Positions 28,257 through 33,627 of a stretch of 33,627 bases of DNA are shown here, piece after piece. Numbering within the stretch: position 1 is the stretch's first letter; each line of letters opens with the position of its first letter. Source of the stretch: a virus; IMG/VR virus record IMGVR_UViG_3300012178_000009, positions 1 through 33,627 of that record, one strand, 5' to 3'. The translations under genes were made by a program, and so were the position numbers. The notes below the pieces were generated by a model, which saw nothing but the letters and a program-made list of their open reading frames with translations, did not search any database and was not told the DNA's origin.

Positions 28257-29348
28257 TCACCTCTGTTCAATCAATTTCCATGGCCGGTCCAACTTAGCAT
28301 AAAATTTAGTAGTGGTGTCTAGAGAATCATGTCCCAGATACTCCTTTGCCCAGGCAGGGTCCAGATCCGTATATACCCGACTGCCAAAAAGTTTCCGCAA
28401 TTCATGCACTTTCTTCTGAGTTTCCCAACCCAGATTCTTCATCCAAGTAGCAAAATCCTTCGTGACAAGATCATATCTCTCATGCTTTTTACCAGGCAAT
28501 ACAGTTTTCCGGCCCTCTGAAAATTTGCAAATAGCTTCCCATATATCCTTGTGAATGGGCACAAACCTTTCCGTTCCCTTTGGTTTCCAATATTCCCGAT
28601 CAATCAAAGCAATTCCCAGCACACCCCGACTTTCAGTCACCCAGTCCTTCCGCATTGCCGCGATTTCCCCGGCCCGCAACCCGCAATTTATCCCCAAAGT
28701 GTAAATAATCCACAAATCAGGATTTGTTTCCTTGAGTTTAAGCCCCGCCTTCTCCGTTTTCTGCACCAGATCATCCGCCGGATTATCATAAGTAGGCAAC
28801 TTTCCCTTTGGCAAAGAGACCTCCCGCAAATCCCGCGCCCAGTCCCGGACATCCAACCCCTGATCCGCATAAAAAATCACCGCATTCTGACCGATCAAAG
28901 ATTTAGCCTGCACCCATTTTGCATAAATGCTTGCCATCCTCCGCTGACCACTCACCCGGGCCACCTCGTTCAATTCCTTCCCGTGCCACTCCCGCACCGC
29001 CGCCGGAGTCAAAAGATAAAGATCTGATTCCATAGAAAGCCCAGCACCTAAAACCGCAATATCCGTGAAAGCATTCCTCGCCTGGCGCACCGTGGTTTTA
29101 GCCAGTCGGCCTCTTCGACTCCTCCCAGACTCCGCATACCTTTCCCACAAATCAAGCAAGCCCTTCACCGTGCAACAAACCGCAGTCGGCTTCCGCTCTT
29201 CCAACAATTCCGCAAGCAATTCATCCCCCGCCTTCTGCGCCCAGCGTTGACTTCCGTTTCCAAGTGTGCCAGTGAATCTTTCACCATCCACCATGGTACG
29301 CATCACCCATTTCCCGGTATCCGGTCTCTTATAAATATTCGATTTCAT
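28257..29348 (-). CDS. int: Tyrosine recombinase (phage integrase)
   Basis: A 363-aa integrase. The ATG at 29348 (MKSNIYKRP) is preceded by CGGAGT; an upstream TTG frame is less likely. An N-terminal arm-binding-type domain (WVMRTMVDGERFTGTLG) and a SAM-like core-binding domain precede the catalytic domain with Arg225 (CGLRAGEIAAM), Lys257 (KPKGTERFVPI), His315 and Arg318 (HELRKLFGSR), His340 (LGHDSLDTTT) and nucleophile Tyr350 (TKFYAKL), all present. It integrates the phage at the adjacent tRNA-type attP. An arm-like repeat (29362-29379) overlaps its leader and could autoregulate it. Confidence 0.9.
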   Translation of the reverse strand: MKSNIYKRPDTGKWVMRTMVDGERFTGTLGNGSQRWAQKAGDELLAELLEERKPTAVCCTVKGLLDLWERYAESGRSRRGRLAKTTVRQARNAFTDIAVLGAGLSMESDLYLLTPAAVREWHGKELNEVARVSGQRRMASIYAKWVQAKSLIGQNAVIFYADQGLDVRDWARDLREVSLPKGKLPTYDNPADDLVQKTEKAGLKLKETNPDLWIIYTLGINCGLRAGEIAAMRKDWVTESRGVLGIALIDREYWKPKGTERFVPIHKDIWEAICKFSEGRKTVLPGKKHERYDLVTKDFATWMKNLGWETQKKVHELRKLFGSRVYTDLDPAWAKEYLGHDSLDTTTKFYAKLDRPWKLIEQR

Positions 29349-29361
29349 GCTTTTACTCCGT

Positions 29362-29379
29362 GCCAATTTCGAGACAATC
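29362..29379 (+). repeat. Putative integrase arm-type site, left copy
   Basis: GCCAATTTCGAGACAATC, identical to 29554-29571 and in the same orientation. It lies just above the integrase ATG and partly overlaps its Shine-Dalgarno region. Confidence 0.7.
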
Positions 29380-29417
29380 CATGTGTCAATTAAAGGATCG
29401 CCGTGTCAACGTGTGTC

Positions 29418-29445
29418 ACCATAGACGAATGAAGAAAGGTGTCAA
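29418..29445 (-). promoter_or_regulatory. Promoter-like boxes for the integrase, -35 in palindrome copy 6
   Basis: Minus strand TTGACA (29445-29440), 16 bp, TATGGT (29423-29418), giving a leader of about 65 nt to the ATG at 29348. The -35 lies inside the palindrome at 29437-29451. Confidence 0.45.
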
Positions 29446-29451
29446 ACACCT
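29437..29451. repeat. Dispersed palindrome copy 6 (AGGTGT-CAA-ACACCT)
   Basis: A perfect 6-bp inverted repeat with 3-nt centre. On the minus strand it is preceded by GTAG, as copy 4. It lies in the integrase upstream region, 32 bp from the attP core. Confidence 0.88.
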
Positions 29452-29483
29452 TCTACAAAAATTTCCACCACCTTAAATACTAA

Positions 29484-29527
29484 CTCGTAATGAATAGTCG
29501 TCGGTTCGATTCCGTCCTTTGGCTCCA
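29484..29527 (+). other. attP core: 3' half of a tRNA-Thr(CGT)-like gene
   Basis: CTCGTAA fits an anticodon loop with anticodon CGT (Thr). It is followed by a 3' anticodon stem (TGAAT), a short variable loop, GTCGG-TTCGATT-CCGTC as T-arm (one T-T mismatch in the stem), CTTTGGC as 3' acceptor strand, then T-CCA. There is no D-arm or 5' half. A tRNA 3' end next to an integrase is the classic attP of tyrosine recombinases. Confidence 0.75.
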
Positions 29528-29553
29528 CTTTTACAGGTTTTTGAAATGTTCGG

Positions 29554-29571
29554 GCCAATTTCGAGACAATC
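29554..29571 (+). repeat. Putative integrase arm-type site, right copy
   Basis: An 18-bp perfect direct copy of 29362-29379, 26 bp beyond the attP core end. With the left copy it brackets the core asymmetrically (104 and 26 bp), as in lambda-type att sites. Confidence 0.7.
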
Positions 29572-29635
29572 TTTGTACGCTATTTGAAGAGTATTTTCTT
29601 CCCTTCCTTTTGTCTCTCTCTGACAACTTGTGTCA

Positions 29636-29938
29636 TCAGTGCGCCGGTGCAGGCGAGAAGGAAAGCGGTTCCGACATACGGCTCATGCGGAACATTTTCC
29701 GGTTATAAGTTTCGCTTCCCCGCTTGTAACCACGCACCTCTACAAAATACGCATCCAGCAGTTTCATGCGTTCCAACCTTGGGAGGCTTCTGGCAATGCT
29801 ATCATGATATAAACCTTTCCGACTAAGTTCTTCGGGCGTGCTTATTTTATCGTTAGTTATTGGGGCAGAAAATCCATTATTCAGTGAGTCCGGTTCGTCT
29901 CCTGTAATCCCATTCCCTGATCTCTGGGGGCGCGTCAC
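29636..29938 (-). CDS. Small winged-helix-like protein overlapping the polyvalent gene (~100 aa)
   Basis: The C-terminal part (KISTPEELSRKGLYHDSIARSLPRLERMKLLDAYFVEVRGYKRGSETYNRKMFRMSRM in segments) has helix-helix-helix-wing spacing (STPEEL, DSIARSLPRLERMKLL, then a beta wing) and is protein-like. The start is uncertain: GTG at 29938 inside the 3' end of the upstream gene, or CTG at 29884 near an AGGAGA. Ends 65 bp from the right arm-type site. It may be a small regulator of the lysogeny region; no family named. Confidence 0.5.
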   Translation of the reverse strand: MTRPQRSGNGITGDEPDSLNNGFSAPITNDKISTPEELSRKGLYHDSIARSLPRLERMKLLDAYFVEVRGYKRGSETYNRKMFRMSRMSEPLSFSPAPAH

Positions 29939-32900
29939 CAATCTTCTCAAGTAAATCAAGTACCGTGTCAAGGTGTTCAATCTCCTGCTCATTATGGGCA
30001 AGGGCAGCCTGGGCGTGCATGACCATTGCCCGACGGACATTCCTTTCCTCCTCCCACCGTTCCCCTTCCTGATAGGCTTTTGATAGCTGGCCATATCTCG
30101 GCATTTGCCTGACCGCTGCCTTGAGGGATTCCAGTTGATCCAGTTGGACGCGAAGGGCGTACAAATCCTTGTCCCGGATTTGGCCGTATGGTGCATCCTT
30201 GATCCAGCTCCAGCCTGCGAGTTTGAGCCTCCTGTCTATCTGGGACAGTGTTGCCTGTACCTTGGATAGGTCTTGCGGGCTCTGGGCAAACCATCCTGCA
30301 GGATTTCGCATGAACATCCTGCCGATGAACGGAAGGTCCGCCATCTCTCCAATCGGCTTGTTCCGGTCCATGTTATCTAGGATCCGCACTATTTCCCCCA
30401 CCTGGCGACTTAAGCCCTGATTCACGATATATTCCAGCTTGGTCGGTGAGTATTCAAGAAATCTTCCCACCTTCTTGTAGAAAGCCGGGGTAGTTGTGTA
30501 GTGCTGTTCGGCTGCGGGCAGGTTCACCAGCCAGGGGCTCACAATATGCCTTTGGCGGAAGTAGGACCAATTACTCCCGGCTTCCTGTAATGTGTTGATC
30601 TGAGGCCCAAGGAACTGCGTAGGGCTTCCGGCATCGGCTATCCGCTTGAGAAGCTGGATGGATTTCCGGCGCCCATCCACCCGGCTTCGGTCCAACAGGT
30701 CATCCATCACGGAATTGTAGACCAGTGAGGCCATGGCACCTTCTGGCCCGTAGGGAAAACGCGCCCGGAATCCCATGACATCGTGATAATTCAGCCGGTC
30801 ATCAAGAGGGCGTTCCCGTTCCCGGTCCTTTTCGTCATCGTCCATCATTGCAAACCGGAGGGCGGCAATGCTGCCAAACACGGCGGGGACCATGACCATC
30901 AGCTTTGTCCAGGCGGTAGCGGCAATGGCCGGGTCCGGATCGGTGAGAAGCTGGCTTGTCCGACGGACTGCCTGAATCTGGGGATTAAAGAACCCCGGCA
31001 TTGCAAGTGCGGATCTGAGGTCCGCGCTCGGGGAGTGCTCATTGAAGGGGCCTGTCACATTCCAGTAGGCAAGCATGGCTTCCCGGTCAGTCGCCCCACG
31101 TTTCAAGGCGGCCACGGATGCTCCTTCCCGGGTGGCGGACTCCAGGAAGGGGGATATGGTCTTGCCCAAGGTCACAAGATTCACAATGTCCCCTGCCTTG
31201 AACAGCGGGAAAAGCCAGTTAGCGGGTTGGAACACCGTCTGGAGTAACCGGACAGTCTTGTCAGGGTGCTGGGAAACATAGAGTCCTTCCGTCAGGAATC
31301 GCATCACGGCATTCTGTTTCATATTCCGGAGAAGTTCCGTTTCTGTTGGCTGCACCCTGGAAAGTAAAAGTCCCTCCTGGAATACCTGGGGATACTTTTT
31401 GGAAAATTTATTCATCACCCCCAGGACTGTTGCTCCGCCGGGAAACCATCCTACTTTGTCGGTGTTCATCATCGTCTGGTTGATTAGGTCCCCCAAAAAG
31501 TTGTTGACCCCGAAAAGGAGAGACTGGGTAATGTTCCGTTTCCAGTTCTCAATGGCAGGCCGGAGAAGCCAGTTAGCTTCTTTCCAGAATGCGGAAAGCT
31601 CTTTACCCTTGGCGAAGCCCATGAACAGCGCGTCATCTGATACCTGAACGTACTGCCTTTCCCCATCTTTGAGGAAAGAAAGGACATTCACGTCATTGGG
31701 GCGGCCAGGTCTGTAAATCTTCTGAAACTCGGTAGCAAGGTTCAGATTCTCAGGCTGGAACCATTCTTTGACCTGCTTCACGCTTTCACCCGTCTGCTTT
31801 GAGATGTTCTGCGCCACGGCATCATAGGCCTGCTTCACAATCCATTCCTTGGAAACTTCGGCAACCTTCTGTTGCGGCATTTTCAGGGGGATCATTACCC
31901 GACCGGCTGCGGATCGGACTTCCATCGGCAAAGCATTGTCTTTCGCCATGGATTGAAGATTGTCGAACATCTGATTTGCGAACTGATTCCAGTAAACCGA
32001 GCTATAGGCCTGACGGGTGTAATGCTCGGCAACTGTGTTCAAGTCCTGAATGGCTTCCCCGGAACCGAATGCGCGGCGAAGACCTGTTCCCATGTCTGCC
32101 CCGGTTGCGCCCCGATGTCCGGCGGGACTGTTCATCACCCTGGGAAGAGGCCAGTACATTTCCCGCCGTTGAATTTTAGACTTTTCTCCTTTTGCCAGCA
32201 TTCCGGAGCGTTCACGGAGATCAAGCAGGGCGTCAAAGTAGGATTGCACTTCATCAAAATGCCTTTTGAAGTTGGGAATTTCCTTCTCGGCCTGCGCTAC
32301 GATTCCCTTCAGGTCCTCGAGCGATATCCCTTCACGGAATCCGGGATATTCCATACCGTCTTGAACATGCCGGTTCAGACTTTCCAGAGCCCATCCAGCC
32401 TGTTCAAATTGCTCGTAGTATTGAGGCGGGATGGTCTTAATTATATCATTCCAGGTCCTCGGGAGTAAAACATTGACCTTCCCCTTCTGGTCGATGTAGC
32501 GGACCCCTCGTGCCGGTCCAGAACCTGAATAAGCCAATTGAGTTTCCGCGCCGATCTGCAGAAGAATATTATGTCCTTCAATCAATTCCTGAGTGCGTTT
32601 CCGGGATTTCCTCATTTTCTCTGCTGCGACTTTTAGAGTGTCCCCCGATTCACGATAGGCCTTTTTTACCTGACGGGCGAACTGTCTATCAAGTCGCGAA
32701 ACTGGAGCCCCGGAGGCTACGCCTTCTACTAACTTTTCCCCCTGGTGCAAGACCACGTTTAACCCCTCTTTCATGGTAGGGGCCTGACGTTGATCCTTGT
32801 TGAAGGTTGCCCACCGTTGGGCTGCGGGTTGGTTCATGAACCGATTATAGGCGCGTGCCGCGTCCCGGATTCCAGGAAGCACGTTGGGAAGGTATTTAGA

Positions 32901-33627
32901 TATTGCGCTATCCATCCTGACATCAATAGTCGTATCCTGAATGCTTCCTGGATTCGTAACTTTCAACCGCATCCACTCCGCCACGCCTTCGTGAACATTC
33001 TCTGCTGAAGCCATAGAACCCGGACGCTTTGTCAGCCGGAGCAGAGAATTCCGCACACCTGGATCCTGAAAAAATCCTTCGCCTCCCATTTGATTCACCA
33101 GAAGCTCTTTCAGTCCATGTCCAGCCTCGTGGAAATTGATTTGCGATTGAGTATTGCGGGTCATCGCAAGGTGTCCAGTCCTCCGATAGTGGGCCGGGTG
33201 TTTCCGGGAAGTCTGCGACTTTGATCTGCGCATTTCGACTTGAACCAACTTGTTCACATACTGAACAATGTCCGCTACGCCGGCGGCATTTCTTCCTTTG
33301 GCTGCGGCCTGAGCTACCAAATTCGCACCTTGCTTAGATTCACCGTCCCCTTTTGTCCAGTCGGGCACCTTTGCAAAGCGCTTATTCAGTTCCTCTGCCG
33401 GATCATTCAATTCACCCCGCCATTCATCGACCTCCGCCTGCTGACGCGCCGCCAACTGCGCCTTCCGTCCAACTACCCGTAGTATCCCACGGATTTTCTG
33501 AGGGGTAAAGCCCTGTTCAGCGGCTATATCTTCCACGCCCTTTCCAGCCAGCACCCCGTCCCTCACATCCGCCTCTAGATCCTGCAAGGGAGTCACCGCC
33601 AAAGCTTCCTGATAAGCAGAGATAGAC
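29877..33627 (-). CDS. Large polyvalent phage protein, zincin motif and LPD38-like C-terminus, 5' end outside the window
   Basis: The frame is open to the window edge, so the protein is longer than the ~1249 residues visible. A zincin-type motif HEAGH (about 33131-33117) is followed 43 residues later by HEGVAEW with a possible third zinc ligand Glu. The middle has segments typical of large polyvalent proteins (NWKRNITQSLLFGVNNFLGDLINQT; LNYHDVMGFRARFPYGPEGAMASLVYNSVMDDLL). The C-terminus (KKVGRFLEYSPTKLEYIVNQGLSRQ) resembles LPD38. Such proteins are packed into the capsid and enter the host with the DNA; one domain may be a metallopeptidase. Confidence 0.78.
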   Translation of the reverse strand, partial: SISAYQEALAVTPLQDLEADVRDGVLAGKGVEDIAAEQGFTPQKIRGILRVVGRKAQLAARQQAEVDEWRGELNDPAEELNKRFAKVPDWTKGDGESKQGANLVAQAAAKGRNAAGVADIVQYVNKLVQVEMRRSKSQTSRKHPAHYRRTGHLAMTRNTQSQINFHEAGHGLKELLVNQMGGEGFFQDPGVRNSLLRLTKRPGSMASAENVHEGVAEWMRLKVTNPGSIQDTTIDVRMDSAISKYLPNVLPGIRDAARAYNRFMNQPAAQRWATFNKDQRQAPTMKEGLNVVLHQGEKLVEGVASGAPVSRLDRQFARQVKKAYRESGDTLKVAAEKMRKSRKRTQELIEGHNILLQIGAETQLAYSGSGPARGVRYIDQKGKVNVLLPRTWNDIIKTIPPQYYEQFEQAGWALESLNRHVQDGMEYPGFREGISLEDLKGIVAQAEKEIPNFKRHFDEVQSYFDALLDLRERSGMLAKGEKSKIQRREMYWPLPRVMNSPAGHRGATGADMGTGLRRAFGSGEAIQDLNTVAEHYTRQAYSSVYWNQFANQMFDNLQSMAKDNALPMEVRSAAGRVMIPLKMPQQKVAEVSKEWIVKQAYDAVAQNISKQTGESVKQVKEWFQPENLNLATEFQKIYRPGRPNDVNVLSFLKDGERQYVQVSDDALFMGFAKGKELSAFWKEANWLLRPAIENWKRNITQSLLFGVNNFLGDLINQTMMNTDKVGWFPGGATVLGVMNKFSKKYPQVFQEGLLLSRVQPTETELLRNMKQNAVMRFLTEGLYVSQHPDKTVRLLQTVFQPANWLFPLFKAGDIVNLVTLGKTISPFLESATREGASVAALKRGATDREAMLAYWNVTGPFNEHSPSADLRSALAMPGFFNPQIQAVRRTSQLLTDPDPAIAATAWTKLMVMVPAVFGSIAALRFAMMDDDEKDRERERPLDDRLNYHDVMGFRARFPYGPEGAMASLVYNSVMDDLLDRSRVDGRRKSIQLLKRIADAGSPTQFLGPQINTLQEAGSNWSYFRQRHIVSPWLVNLPAAEQHYTTTPAFYKKVGRFLEYSPTKLEYIVNQGLSRQVGEIVRILDNMDRNKPIGEMADLPFIGRMFMRNPAGWFAQSPQDLSKVQATLSQIDRRLKLAGWSWIKDAPYGQIRDKDLYALRVQLDQLESLKAAVRQMPRYGQLSKAYQEGERWEEERNVRRAMVMHAQAALAHNEQEIEHLDTVLDLLEKIGDAPPEIREWDYRRRTGLTE

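Noticed and set aside
29484-29527. A complete functional tRNA gene.
   Set aside because: No D-arm or 5' acceptor strand precedes it and the T-stem has a mismatch; it fits a tRNA 3' fragment in an attP.

Overview
The window is one continuous stretch of a temperate tailed-phage genome, either an excised or circular phage or a permuted prophage contig. It carries a terminase large subunit, a portal, a scaffold, an HK97-fold major capsid protein, tail and decoration genes, a lysis-type cassette, a primase-helicase, a lambda O-like initiator, a tyrosine integrase and a giant polyvalent protein. Almost every gene is on the minus strand and packed with ATGA or TAATG stop/start overlaps. The exception is a compact, more AT-rich plus-strand module at 25886-28070. 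No tape-measure gene is visible, so a short-tailed particle is plausible but not proven. The host cannot be named from sequence. Short dispersed palindromes and low-complexity repeats in the gaps vaguely recall Verrucomicrobiota/Kiritimatiellota-type genomes, which is a weak guess.

Layout in the direction of minus-strand transcription, right to left. At 33627-29636 lies a large polyvalent protein with a zincin-type HEAGH motif and an LPD38-like C-terminus, cut by the window end, followed by a small overlapping gene. At 29571-29362 is an attachment site: the 3' half of a tRNA-Thr(CGT)-like gene between two identical 18-bp direct repeats. The integrase and a small, possibly frameshifted gene follow (29348-28082). 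At 28070-25886 is the plus-strand accessory module (J-domain protein, DUF6908-like protein, several small proteins), whose non-overlapping genes each have a leader hairpin. At 25684-24278 are a leaderless HTH protein gene and an unknown gene. At 24277-23740 is a mostly noncoding control region with a strongly structured RNA candidate and a small plus-strand membrane protein. At 23739-19637 is the replication block: a small RHH-like protein, an initiator with iterons inside its gene, a TOPRIM-DnaB primase-helicase and a second RecA-fold ATPase. At 19640-9903 come terminase, portal, accessory genes and scaffold. At 8916-3704 come capsid, decoration, adaptor and tail-fibre-like genes. At 3680-1388 is a lysis-type cassette (membrane proteins, two lipoproteins, an alpha/beta hydrolase). 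At 1391-1 is a structural-type gene that runs off the window.

The most interesting signals are these. (1) A hairpin with an invariant ACGGATT loop and compensating stem changes lies 20-23 nt before three plus-strand start codons, with a variant before a fourth gene. (2) Eight iterons spaced 11-12 bp lie inside the initiator gene beside an AT-rich segment, a lambda-like origin candidate. (3) A ~140-nt multi-branched RNA candidate with a C(UUCG)G tetraloop lies in the leader of the replication operon. (4) A 74-bp direct repeat flanks a 1.3-kb inserted gene in the late operon. (5) A family of AGGTGT-NNN-ACACCT palindromes sits in gene leaders and tails, some on promoter-like sequences. (6) An attP with its putative arm sites is preserved, with phage genes on both sides.
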